A stretch of 8,275 bases of DNA from JBNKFQ01 sp050289385 (GCA_050289385.1 JBNKFQ010000306.1:1-8275); one strand, 5' to 3'. Shown: positions 1 to 6,381, counted from the stretch's first letter. The notes: generated from the sequence alone by a model not told the origin. Numbers and translations are program-made.

Positions 1-912
1 GCTCGGAAATGAGACGCGGCGTTCGGGGTGGATGACTCGCGGTCGCAGGCTACCGTCCTCTGGCACGTGCTGCACTAACGGCGGGCCGATTTTCAAGTTG
101 CGGGTGTCGACCAACTGGGTGAATACGCGCTTCGAGTCGGGTGACCAGATTGCTTCCAGGCTGGGTGTTTCCTGGCGTCCATACACAGTTGGCGTACCTG
201 CGTAGACATAAAACTGTTCGCCGTCCCGGGTCAGGGGCCTCTCCTTGCCACTTTCCAGTTCTCGTAGCCACAAATTGTAATCGCGCACAAAAAGCGCTTT
301 TTTTCTGTCCGGTGAAATTCGCCAGTTCTGTGGATATTGGTCAACAGCACGACAGTCCTTGCTTCGCTCGTCGTAAACCCAGTTTTTGCCAAAGGCTGAA
401 AATTTAACAATACGAGGCGACAAAGTGATCTCTGGTTCGGAAAGCGGCAGATTGTCAGCATTCACATTTCTTGCCGCTGCTTTTGTCAGTGCATGCGCTA
501 ATGCAGAATGATCAAATGCAGCGCTATTGACGCCTTTTCGGGCGTCCACTATTCGATAGTGTTTACCTGTTTTGGTGTCGCGCACGTACCAGAATTCATG
601 ATTACCGATCCAGTGAGGGTACAAGGTAGTATTAAATACCAGGCGTTTCGTATAGCTGCCTTGTTCAATTTTCTGCGCACGTTGATAACGTGGCAGTACG
701 CCCTGGTGATCGTGCAGTTGTTGAGAAGGGCAGTTGTTAATTAGTTCTGCATGAGAAGTTGCAGCTTGAGCTGAATTGGACAGCAGAGGAGTTACTGCAC
801 CGGCAGCCAACAATGTGTTTGCCGAATTTTGAATAAAGCGTCGCCTTGACAACCGTGTACGATTTGCATTTTCTGCGGACGGGTTACCATCAAGCAGATG
901 GTTATTTGACAT
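1..912 (-). CDS. Tat-exported dipeptidyl peptidase IV-type (S9B) peptidase, N-terminal part; 3' end outside window
   Basis: The frame is open from an ATG at 912 to the window edge (304 codons, no stop), so the gene is cut at its C-terminus. Residues 22-27 read SRRRFI, a twin-arginine motif, followed by a hydrophobic stretch (about 31-44) and a likely cleavage site after A48-Q49-A50. Folded export through Tat is therefore expected. The rest matches the beta-propeller of S9B peptidases: repeats with blade signatures such as SPDRKKALFVRD (200-211) and AIWSPDSKRVF (254-264), then VDTRNLKIGPPLVQHVPEDG (268-287), which is typical of the bacterial DPP IV N-terminal domain. The catalytic Ser-Asp-His domain lies beyond the edge, so activity cannot be judged. 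Family members remove N-terminal dipeptides, usually X-Pro. A purine stretch (GAGAGAG, about 917-923) may be the ribosome site. The gene follows an exported M20 dipeptidase by 124 bp, which suggests joint peptide use. Confidence 0.9.
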   Translation of the reverse strand, partial: MSNNHLLDGNPSAENANRTRLSRRRFIQNSANTLLAAGAVTPLLSNSAQAATSHAELINNCPSQQLHDHQGVLPRYQRAQKIEQGSYTKRLVFNTTLYPHWIGNHEFWYVRDTKTGKHYRIVDARKGVNSAAFDHSALAHALTKAAARNVNADNLPLSEPEITLSPRIVKFSAFGKNWVYDERSKDCRAVDQYPQNWRISPDRKKALFVRDYNLWLRELESGKERPLTRDGEQFYVYAGTPTVYGRQETPSLEAIWSPDSKRVFTQLVDTRNLKIGPPLVQHVPEDGSLRPRVIHPERRVSFPS

Positions 913-1036
913 AGTGCTCTCTCTTTTGGAAATTTGTGCAAGATTGATTTGATGTTGATTTGTAAAAGTCAGGGTTTTTCTTTGAAATCAGAGCGCCAGG
1001 GTATTGATTTAACAGGGCTCGACCACCAAAAATTTA

Positions 1037-2593
1037 TTACTGACTGAGTGTTTCTTCTTCGGCACCATACACTGCCAGCACCGCTGCAAAAGTGTCGATG
1101 GCTCGCCACAGGTTTTCAATTTTCAGGTTTTCGTCAGGTCCATGCTGATTATTGTCGTGATTGGAGATGGGTAATAAAATAATTGGTGCATCAGTAACCT
1201 GGCGGATAGAATAAATTGGCAAGCTGCCACCCATGGTAGGTGTCATCAATGGAGGCTGGCCATCCATTGCCGTGATTATATTTTTCAATTGTTTCGCCTC
1301 GCGATTGTCCAGCTCTGTACGCAGGGCGGGGTAACCCTGTTCAGCCCAGTCGGCATACACCAGATTTGGAAGTGTTGCACGTTCCCGATCAGATGGGGGG
1401 TGGTCAATTATCGTGTATCCTTGTGCAGCGATGTGCGTATTCACCATATCTTTTACATTGGCCGGAGTCTGATTTGGCACCAGTCGAAAATTTATTGTGG
1501 CTGTCGCAGACGGCAATATTACATTGCGGGCATCTTTACCTACCGTGCCCATGCGAATTCCGGTTATCACCGCAGCCGGCTGCATGATAGCCTCTTCAAG
1601 GCGCGTATTCTTGAGTCGTGATTCAAAGATGGCTAATTCCTTTTTCAAGGTATTATCTATATCCGGCATGGCCGCGATAGCTTCGTTTTCGACTTTTGAT
1701 ATTGGTGTCACATCCTGATAAAAATTCTTGATGGCAATGCGTCCCTGGGCGTCGTGAAAACTGTCGAGCAAACTGACCAACAGTTCACCCGGGTTGGGTG
1801 CCCAATTGCCATAATGGCCACTGTGTAGCGGGCGCACAGCGCCATAAGTCGTGAGGTGAACCTGGGTTACACCGCGTACGCCATAAACAAATTGCCGACG
1901 TCCGGATTGGTGCATGGGGCCGTCGCAAAACAGCAACAGATCACTGGCCAGCAACTTCTGGTGTTTATTCAGTACGGCTGCCAGGGTAGGTGATCCGTGC
2001 TCCTCTTCGCCCTCAAGAAACAATTTGATATTTACACTTGGTTGCAAACCGGCTGCCGTCAGTGCATCCAGTGCTGCCATGACAGCAATAATGGGCGCTT
2101 TATCGTCACCGGCAGAGCGCGCAAAAATTCTCCAGGTTGGGTCAATTTGTTCGGTTGAGTCTGGCCAGTCAATTTTCTCGCCGTGGTTTTCCACCAGATC
2201 TGTACGCAGTATCGGTTGCCATGGTGATCCGGTCCAGCGCTCCACATTTACCGGCTGGCCGTCAAAGTGCGCGTAAATCAGCAGGGTTTTATGGGCATTT
2301 GGAAACCGGCGCTCGGCAAAAACGTACGGTCCGCCGCCGGCTCGCAGCTGTTGCGTTTGAAATCCACGGCGAGTGAGGTAGCTTTCAATCCAATTGGCAT
2401 TGGCCTGCATATCTTTTTCGTTTGTTGCCACATTTGGCAGAGACAGCAAATCTCGAAAGTCACTTAGTATGGTAAGCCCGTGTTCCGTTCGCCATTGCCT
2501 GACGGTTTGTTTTATTTCGGTGATAGTAGTGTTGGCAGATGCCGACAGGGTAGCAAGCAAAAGCAATGTGCCAATAGAAAAACGATTTTTCAT
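1037..2593 (-). CDS. Exported M20-family metallo-dipeptidase (carnosinase/CNDP-like)
   Basis: This is a full-length 518-residue M20 peptidase. The N-terminus (MKNRFSIGTLLLLATLSASA) is a Sec signal peptide with a probable cut near residue 20, so the enzyme should act in the periplasm or outside. The two-metal site is complete by motif: H109 and D111 in YAHFDGQP, bridging D163 in AGDDKAP, general base E197 and ligand E198 in EGEEEHGS (194-201), D224 in LLFCDGP, and H484 in NNQHGPDE. H257 in LHSGHYG is the lid-domain histidine that completes the active site across the dimer, and MGGSLP (454-459) is the substrate-carboxylate loop. This order and the length fit dipeptidases of the carnosinase type better than the shorter ArgE/DapE group. 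GGAGAG at 2598-2603 lies 4 nt before the ATG and supports this start. Substrate preference cannot be read from the sequence. The neighbouring DPP IV-type gene would supply dipeptides. Confidence 0.93.
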   Translation of the reverse strand: MKNRFSIGTLLLLATLSASANTTITEIKQTVRQWRTEHGLTILSDFRDLLSLPNVATNEKDMQANANWIESYLTRRGFQTQQLRAGGGPYVFAERRFPNAHKTLLIYAHFDGQPVNVERWTGSPWQPILRTDLVENHGEKIDWPDSTEQIDPTWRIFARSAGDDKAPIIAVMAALDALTAAGLQPSVNIKLFLEGEEEHGSPTLAAVLNKHQKLLASDLLLFCDGPMHQSGRRQFVYGVRGVTQVHLTTYGAVRPLHSGHYGNWAPNPGELLVSLLDSFHDAQGRIAIKNFYQDVTPISKVENEAIAAMPDIDNTLKKELAIFESRLKNTRLEEAIMQPAAVITGIRMGTVGKDARNVILPSATATINFRLVPNQTPANVKDMVNTHIAAQGYTIIDHPPSDRERATLPNLVYADWAEQGYPALRTELDNREAKQLKNIITAMDGQPPLMTPTMGGSLPIYSIRQVTDAPIILLPISNHDNNQHGPDENLKIENLWRAIDTFAAVLAVYGAEEETLSQ

Positions 2594-2689
2594 TGAACTC
2601 TCCGTAAAAAGTTATGCGACTACAAACTCATATAAACTAAACGGCCCCGGGGAACCTCTGATTATTCAGCCAACTACGCGAGATACCAC

Positions 2690-2717
2690 AAATATTATCC
2701 ATAAATTTATAATATTT
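2690..2717. repeat. A/T-only inverted repeat in the gap after the crotonase gene
   Basis: AAATATTAT (2690-2698) and ATAATATTT (2709-2717) are perfect 9-bp arms around a 10-base loop. The repeat lies 14 bp after the stop of the PaaG-like gene and about 100 bp before the M20 start. The stem has only A-T pairs and no following T run, so it is not a convincing terminator. A protein-binding site or an A/T-rich promoter region for the M20 gene is possible: GATAAT (2699-2694) resembles a -10, but TTGATA (2725-2720) sits 20 bp upstream, which is too far for a normal spacer. Confidence 0.4.
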
Positions 2718-2730
2718 CGTATCAATGTAA

Positions 2731-3525
2731 TTATCTACCTTGAAAAACCGGTTTGCGCTTTTCGATAAAAGCCGTGACCCCTTCAACAAAATCCGCTGTT
2801 TGACTAGCCTGCCATTGCAGTTCTTTTTCCAGCTCAAGATGTTGTGGTAAATCATGTTGACAGGATGCTCTCAATGCCTGTTTTATTAATGACAGGCTTT
2901 TTGTCGGCTGGGTGGCCAAGTGCATCCCCAGCCCCAGTGACTCATCCATTAATCTGTCATCATCAACACACTGCCAGATTAACCCCCACTGTTCAGCCTG
3001 TTGCGCAGCAATAGATTCTCCCAGCATGGCCACCGCTGTGGCCCTGGCCAGGCCGATTGTTTTGGGTAAATGCCAGGTACAGCCAGCGCCTGGAATCAAA
3101 CCTGTTTGGGAGTAGGTAAAAGCAAAACGTGCGCTGTGGCAAGCCACAACAATATCACAGGCTAGTGCAATACTGACACCTCCTCCGGCAGCTATGCCAT
3201 TTACAGCGCAAATTACAGGAATCGGCAGTTCTGCAATTGCCGTTATTAATGGGTTATACATTTCCCCCATGGTCTTTCTGAGATTTACTCTACCCTGAGT
3301 AATTTCGACGTGCAGGTCCGATAAATTCTGTCCAGAGCAAAAACCGCGACCAGAACCTGTCAACAATAAACATCGAACAGCAGGATCAACCTTAATGGTT
3401 GCCAGTGCGGCACAGAGCTCTCCACACATTTGCCAGGAAAGGCTGTTAAGAGTGTCTGGCTGGTTAAGGGTTAGTATCGCGACGCCTTTGTCGGTAGAGA
3501 GTGTGATAGTTTGAAATTCTGACAT
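2731..3525 (-). CDS. PaaG-like enoyl-CoA hydratase/isomerase superfamily protein with atypical active site
   Basis: The 264-residue protein is a complete single-domain crotonase-fold enzyme that would act on acyl-CoA thioesters in the cytoplasm. Oxyanion-hole segments are visible at GRGFCSGQNL (59-68) and NGIAAGGGVS (109-118). Many features match PaaG, the ring-epoxide isomerase of phenylacetate catabolism: YNPL (90-93), EQWGLIWQCVDDD (178-190), HLATQPT (202-208), and the C-terminal EGVTAFIEKRKPVFQGR. The PaaG catalytic Asp (GLIPD) is replaced by Gly146 (GLIPGAGCTW), and the positions matching crotonase Glu144 and Glu164 are Ser118 and Tyr138. The reaction is therefore uncertain, and a paaG symbol is not justified. 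The gene lies 27 bp after matB, in the same operon. GGAG at 3537-3540 is a possible ribosome site, with a rather long 11-nt spacing. Alternatives are another acyl-CoA isomerase, a hydrolase or a decarboxylase of this superfamily. Confidence 0.86.
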   Translation of the reverse strand: MSEFQTITLSTDKGVAILTLNQPDTLNSLSWQMCGELCAALATIKVDPAVRCLLLTGSGRGFCSGQNLSDLHVEITQGRVNLRKTMGEMYNPLITAIAELPIPVICAVNGIAAGGGVSIALACDIVVACHSARFAFTYSQTGLIPGAGCTWHLPKTIGLARATAVAMLGESIAAQQAEQWGLIWQCVDDDRLMDESLGLGMHLATQPTKSLSLIKQALRASCQHDLPQHLELEKELQWQASQTADFVEGVTAFIEKRKPVFQGR

Positions 3526-3552
3526 GGATTAATTTTCTCCATATAGAAGGCG

Positions 3553-5061
3553 CTACAACAGGTAGTGCTCTTCTCGCAGTTGATTTTTCAGTACCTTACC
3601 CATGGCATTTCTCGGCAAGGATGCTCTGAAAAAAATGCGTTTGGGTTGTTTAAAGCGTGCCAGTTTTCCCTGCAAAGCGTCACAAATCGTTATTTCATCC
3701 AGCGTGACACCAGGGCGTGTTACAATTACAGCAACCACAGCTTCGCCAAGGTCGGAATGGGGCAAACCGATTACAGCCGACTCTTTTACTCCCTCAATGC
3801 TGTCAATACAGGTTTCTATTTCTTTAGGGTACACATTGTATCCACCAGATATCACCAAATCCCTGGCACGACCAACAATAGTAAAACGCCCCTCTGTATC
3901 CATTTTGGCAAGGTCGCCACTGATAAAGTAGCCGTCTGCCCGAAAATCTTTTTGCGATTGATTCGGCATACGCCAGTATCCCTTAAAAAGACCATGACTC
4001 TTTAATTCCAGGATGCCAACCTGCCCCGCTGGCAGCGCTTGCCCATTCTCATCGGCTATACGCACCTTTACGTTCGGCAGGGCAAAACCGACAGTGCCGG
4101 CAACCCGTTCACCCTGCAAAGGATTAGAGGTGACCAACCCTGCTTCAGTCATGCCATAGCGTTCCAGTATTCGGTGGCCAGTGAGTTCTTCAAATTTGGA
4201 AAACGTGTGTTCTTGCAAGGGGGCTGAACCGCAAATAAACAGGCGTATATTGCGGCAGGTTTCGCGGCTGAAATCGGGATGGTCAAGCAGGCGAGTGTAG
4301 AAAGTTGGAACTCCCATAAACAGAGTTGCCTCTGGCATTAACGACAGAATTAATGCCAGATCAAAGCGAGGTAGAAAAAGTACTGTACCGCCATTTAACA
4401 AGCTGCAGTTGAGTGCGACAAACAAGCCATGCGCATGGAATACTGGCAAGGCATGCAACAATACATCGCCCGGTTGCCAGCCCCACGCCTTGTGCAACAC
4501 AAGGCCGTTAGCAGCAAGATTGCCGTGGCTGAGCATGGCGCCTTTTGAGCGTCCGGTGGTTCCCGAAGTATAGATAATGGCTGCCAGGTCCTGCTCTTCT
4601 ATTGGTGCCACTGATGTATCGGGTTCAGCGTTTTTGCAGTGCGTCATAAAACTGCCGTTAGCGGCAGTATCAAGAGTCAATAGTTGTCCGGCCTGGTCAG
4701 CGAGTTCCACCTGTAATTGCGCAACCGCTGACGGGTCACAAATGAGCAGCGCTGGTTCAGCGTCATTGGCGAATCCGGCCACTTCGCTAGCCGTATAGGC
4801 GGTATTCAACGGCACATACACGCTTCCGCTTCGCAGGCATGCCAGATAGAGCACCACTGCTTCCACCGACTTTTTCACTTGCACCAGGACGCGATCGCCA
4901 CGTTTGATGCCCAAGGCTTTGAGTGCTCCGGAAAATTGCGCCGTTTGGTGTTCCAGTTGTCCGTAAGTCACCTCGCGGCCATCGGGACATTTAAGAAATA
5001 GCCGGTTCAGATCTGTCGGGAATCGCGATTGAAATAGCTGGTAAAGGTTTTGATTTTCCAC
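3553..5061 (-). CDS. matB: Malonyl-CoA synthetase (malonate--CoA ligase, MatB)
   Basis: This is a 502-residue ANL-superfamily ligase that activates malonate with ATP to malonyl-AMP and then forms malonyl-CoA. All core motifs are present: the phosphate loop YTSGTTGRSKG (164-174), ERYGMTE (300-306), GYFISGDL (377-384), the hinge region VGRARDLVISGGYNVYPKEIE (396-416) and the adenylation lysine K489 in PRNAMGK. It follows MatB, not general acyl-CoA ligases, in QVKKSVEAVVLYLACLRSG (61-79) with PLNTAYT just after, in HALPVFHAHGLF (203-214) and in LMPEATLFMGVPTFYTRLL (241-259), and it has the usual MatB length. The start is GTG. The regulator stop and this start read TGAGGCGTG, a 3-nt gap, so translational coupling is likely; GGGAAG about 8 nt upstream may be the ribosome site. 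No malonyl-CoA decarboxylase or malonate transporter is visible nearby. Methylmalonate could also be a substrate. Confidence 0.92.
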   Translation of the reverse strand: MENQNLYQLFQSRFPTDLNRLFLKCPDGREVTYGQLEHQTAQFSGALKALGIKRGDRVLVQVKKSVEAVVLYLACLRSGSVYVPLNTAYTASEVAGFANDAEPALLICDPSAVAQLQVELADQAGQLLTLDTAANGSFMTHCKNAEPDTSVAPIEEQDLAAIIYTSGTTGRSKGAMLSHGNLAANGLVLHKAWGWQPGDVLLHALPVFHAHGLFVALNCSLLNGGTVLFLPRFDLALILSLMPEATLFMGVPTFYTRLLDHPDFSRETCRNIRLFICGSAPLQEHTFSKFEELTGHRILERYGMTEAGLVTSNPLQGERVAGTVGFALPNVKVRIADENGQALPAGQVGILELKSHGLFKGYWRMPNQSQKDFRADGYFISGDLAKMDTEGRFTIVGRARDLVISGGYNVYPKEIETCIDSIEGVKESAVIGLPHSDLGEAVVAVIVTRPGVTLDEITICDALQGKLARFKQPKRIFFRASLPRNAMGKVLKNQLREEHYLL

Positions 5062-5064
5062 GCC

Positions 5065-5733
5065 TCAGGCTTCCCGTGCGTGTGGTTTTTGCGACAGTTG
5101 CACGACAAAGTCATAAAAAGCGTCGGGCTGAATGCTGATATGACCCAACATATGCTGACTTGCTTGCTCAGTATCGCCACTAACAATAGCGTTTACTATG
5201 GCACTGTGTTCCTTATACGACTCGGGCAAACGTTGTGGTCGTCGCAGTTGCAAGCGCCGGTAGGGCGTCAGACGTCGGTGCATATTCTGCGCCTGATTGC
5301 TCAGGAACTTATTGTGGCTTCCCTGGTAAATAGCCCGGTGTAGCTCAGCATTAATGGCGTAGTAACCATCGTAATCATTACTTTCCAGAGCCGATTTGCT
5401 GGATTTATGAATTGCCAGCAATTGTTGGCGCTCCTGGCTGGACATGCGTCGTGCTGCCAGTTGTGCGCACAGAGCTTCCAGCGAAGCCATAACTTCCAGA
5501 ATTTCGAGCACGTTTTGCAAACTGATCTCGGCAACAAAACACCCCCTTTGAGGTCGCAGCTCTGCCAGGCCAGTGTGAGCCAATTCCCGTAGCGCTTCTC
5601 GGATCGGGGTGCGAGATACGTCGAAGCGCCGGGCCAGACTGCTCTCTTCGAGACGCTCCCCGGGTAGCAGTCGGCCTTCGATAATATCTTCTTCCAGTTG
5701 GGCCTTGATATGGCTGGTTCGACTTGCAGTCAT
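5065..5733 (-). CDS. GntR-family (FadR/FCD subfamily) transcriptional regulator of the matB operon
   Basis: The 222-residue protein has the two-domain layout of FCD-type GntR regulators. The winged helix-turn-helix (about 5-72) includes LEESSLARRFDVSRTPIREA (28-47), the family's recognition-helix signature, and the wing RPQRGCFVAEI (60-70). The C-terminal all-helical FCD domain (about 75-210) keeps the likely metal or ligand-site residues N128 and H132 (NAELH), H176 (EHSAIV) and H198 (HMLGHI). It is the first gene of the operon, just ahead of malonyl-CoA synthetase. This mirrors the matR regulator that accompanies mat genes in rhizobia, so malonate or malonyl-CoA is a plausible effector, although this is inferred. 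A palindromic site overlaps its promoter, which fits autorepression released by ligand. The ATG at 5733 has only a weak upstream ribosome site, but it gives the normal N-terminal length. Confidence 0.93.
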   Translation of the reverse strand: MTASRTSHIKAQLEEDIIEGRLLPGERLEESSLARRFDVSRTPIREALRELAHTGLAELRPQRGCFVAEISLQNVLEILEVMASLEALCAQLAARRMSSQERQQLLAIHKSSKSALESNDYDGYYAINAELHRAIYQGSHNKFLSNQAQNMHRRLTPYRRLQLRRPQRLPESYKEHSAIVNAIVSGDTEQASQHMLGHISIQPDAFYDFVVQLSQKPHAREA

Positions 5734-5774
5734 CGTAGTGTCTATTACTCTGCGGATGGGAGAATCGACAAAAC

Positions 5775-5802
5775 ATTATACATACCGCCAATAAAATGTA
5801 TA
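5775..5802 (-). promoter_or_regulatory. Predicted sigma70-type promoter of the gntR-matB operon
   Basis: Reading the minus strand, TATAAT (5780-5775) is a perfect -10 hexamer. TATACA (5802-5797), 16 bp upstream, matches the -35 consensus at four of six bases. Transcription would begin near 5768, leaving a leader of about 35 nt before the regulator ATG at 5733. The -35 lies inside a perfect palindrome, and a further ATACAT half-site (5778-5783) overlaps the -10, so a bound repressor would block polymerase. Confidence 0.55.
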
Positions 5803-5807
5803 CATTT
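5794..5807. promoter_or_regulatory. Probable operator of the GntR/FCD regulator (AAATGTATACATTT)
   Basis: A perfect 14-bp palindrome centred at 5800/5801, upstream of the regulator gene. Its GTATAC core with A/T flanks is the type of short symmetric site bound by many FCD-type GntR proteins. Extra copies of the half-site ATGTAT/ATACAT or a near variant occur at 5778-5783, 5806-5811 (TTGTAT) and 5817-5822, so several dimers may bind. Assigning it to the adjacent regulator rests on position and motif type only. Confidence 0.6.
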
Positions 5808-5823
5808 GTATTTTTAATGTATT

Positions 5824-5843
5824 CAATTAGTTAACACTAATTG
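5824..5843. repeat. Second inverted repeat upstream of the gntR-matB operon
   Basis: CAATTAGT (5824-5831) and ACTAATTG (5836-5843) form perfect 8-bp arms with a 4-base spacer (TAAC). It is centred about 33 bp upstream of the AAATGTATACATTT palindrome and differs from it in sequence. It could bind a second regulator, or act as an upstream site for transcription in the other direction. There is no T run, so it is not a terminator. Confidence 0.4.
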
Positions 5844-5890
5844 GATTATCCCTGCTGGAGGCCATTTTTACGTCCAGCGAGGCGGAAGAA

Positions 5891-6019
5891 ATGCAGTTTA
5901 GGGAGTTGATGGTGTCTGCTCCGCGAATATTGGACAATCGGGGCATGCAGAAAAAGGGCGGATTCCAGATTGGGAGACTTTTATTTGATTATTGGCTATA
6001 TGATGAATGGCATACTTAA
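5891..6019 (+). pseudogene. Possible small plus-strand ORF interrupted by the MITE-like element
   Basis: An ATG at 5891, preceded by GAGG at 5879-5882 with 8-nt spacing, opens a 42-residue frame (MQFRELMVSAPRIL... through RLLFDYWLYDEWHT). The frame is open upstream to a stop at 5828. Its last codons and TAA (6017-6019) come from the mobile element's terminal repeat. If the element and one copy of its target duplication are removed, the frame stays in phase and continues, with a hydrophobic stretch, to a TAG at 6436-6438, giving about 93 residues. That extension would run about 60 bp into the end of the opposing phosphoesterase gene, which argues against the right half being coding. I recognise no family. 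It may be a broken accessory gene or chance. Confidence 0.3.
5994..6004. repeat. Left copy of 11-bp target-site duplication (GGCTATATGAT)
   Basis: Identical to 6260-6270 and abutting exactly the outer end of the left terminal inverted repeat at 6005. This is the hallmark of transposition into this site. Confidence 0.75.
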
Positions 6020-6259
6020 GCTTGAATACGACGTTATATGGTCGCACGTCGGTAGTGATTCGCTGTCGCTCGGTCCTTCGGACCGCCTTCGGCGCCGAAA
6101 TGGTAAAACTATTTTTCGTACGTCGCACGCTAAAAACGACATGTCTCTGTAGCCTTCTGTTACCGGGCATTTGGTTTGTGCGAAGAAGGGTTGGACCGGC
6201 CTTAAAAGCGTGCGACGTATAGCGTGCGACGTGCGACCGCCCTTAAGTAAGCACCATTC
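6005..6259. mobile_element. MITE-like non-autonomous transposable element, 255 bp
   Basis: The ends are inverted repeats: GAATGGCATACTTAAG (6005-6020) against the complement of the right end, GAATGGTGCTTACTTAAG (6259-6242), differing by a 2-nt gap and one mismatch. A 12-bp perfect subterminal inverted repeat, GGTCGCACGTCG, lies at 6040-6051 and, inverted, at 6227-6238. An 11-bp direct repeat flanks the element exactly. The heptamer GTCGCAC or its complement occurs five times inside (6041, 6122, 6210, 6224, 6231), possible transposase sites. A short hairpin, CGGTCC-TTC-GGACCG, sits at 6071-6085. There is no transposase gene, and the short frames inside cross the element ends or look random, so it must have been moved in trans. 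An 11-bp duplication would suit some IS4-type transposases, but the family is not established. Confidence 0.76.
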
Positions 6260-6270
6260 GGCTATATGAT
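6260..6270. repeat. Right copy of 11-bp target-site duplication (GGCTATATGAT)
   Basis: Identical to 5994-6004 and abutting the right terminal repeat that ends CCATTC at 6259. The host sequence resumes at 6271 (TATTTGATCATT). Confidence 0.75.
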
Positions 6271-6333
6271 TATTTGATCATTACAACAACTGCCCTGACC
6301 CTCCAGCTTGATAAATATACCCTTCTCAATCCG

Positions 6334-6381
6334 TCAGTCGCGCCGATTGCGTTCGCGTATTCTCTGTTGCTGATCGTTCAT
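6334..6381 (-). CDS. Possible 15-codon ORF overlapping the phosphoesterase stop (ATGA)
   Basis: The phosphoesterase TGA (6380-6378) overlaps an ATG (6381-6379), opening MNDQQQRIRERNRRD before a stop. The product would be very polar and basic. An ATGA overlap is typical of translationally coupled genes, so this may be a real tiny peptide or the decayed start of a lost operon partner; the mobile element lies about 75 bp downstream. Its length gives no statistical support, and no family is recognised. Confidence 0.2.
   Translation of the reverse strand: MNDQQQRIRERNRRD

Noticed and set aside
2645..2652. CCCCGGGG palindrome as a terminator before the M20 gene
   Set aside because: It has no loop and no T tract, so it cannot form a proper terminator hairpin.
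6071..6097. CGGTCC-TTC-GGACCG hairpin as a stand-alone terminator
   Set aside because: No T run follows on either strand, and it lies within the mobile element, so it is described there as internal structure.
5898..6170. 90-residue minus-strand ORF in the gntR upstream gap
   Set aside because: It begins inside the mobile element, runs across its left end into host DNA, and looks random and arginine/serine-rich. The frame is a by-product of the element's repeats.
6007..6222. Plus-strand ORF inside the mobile element as a possible transposase remnant
   Set aside because: It is too short, has no transposase motif (no DDE pattern), and is made largely of the repeat and hairpin sequence.
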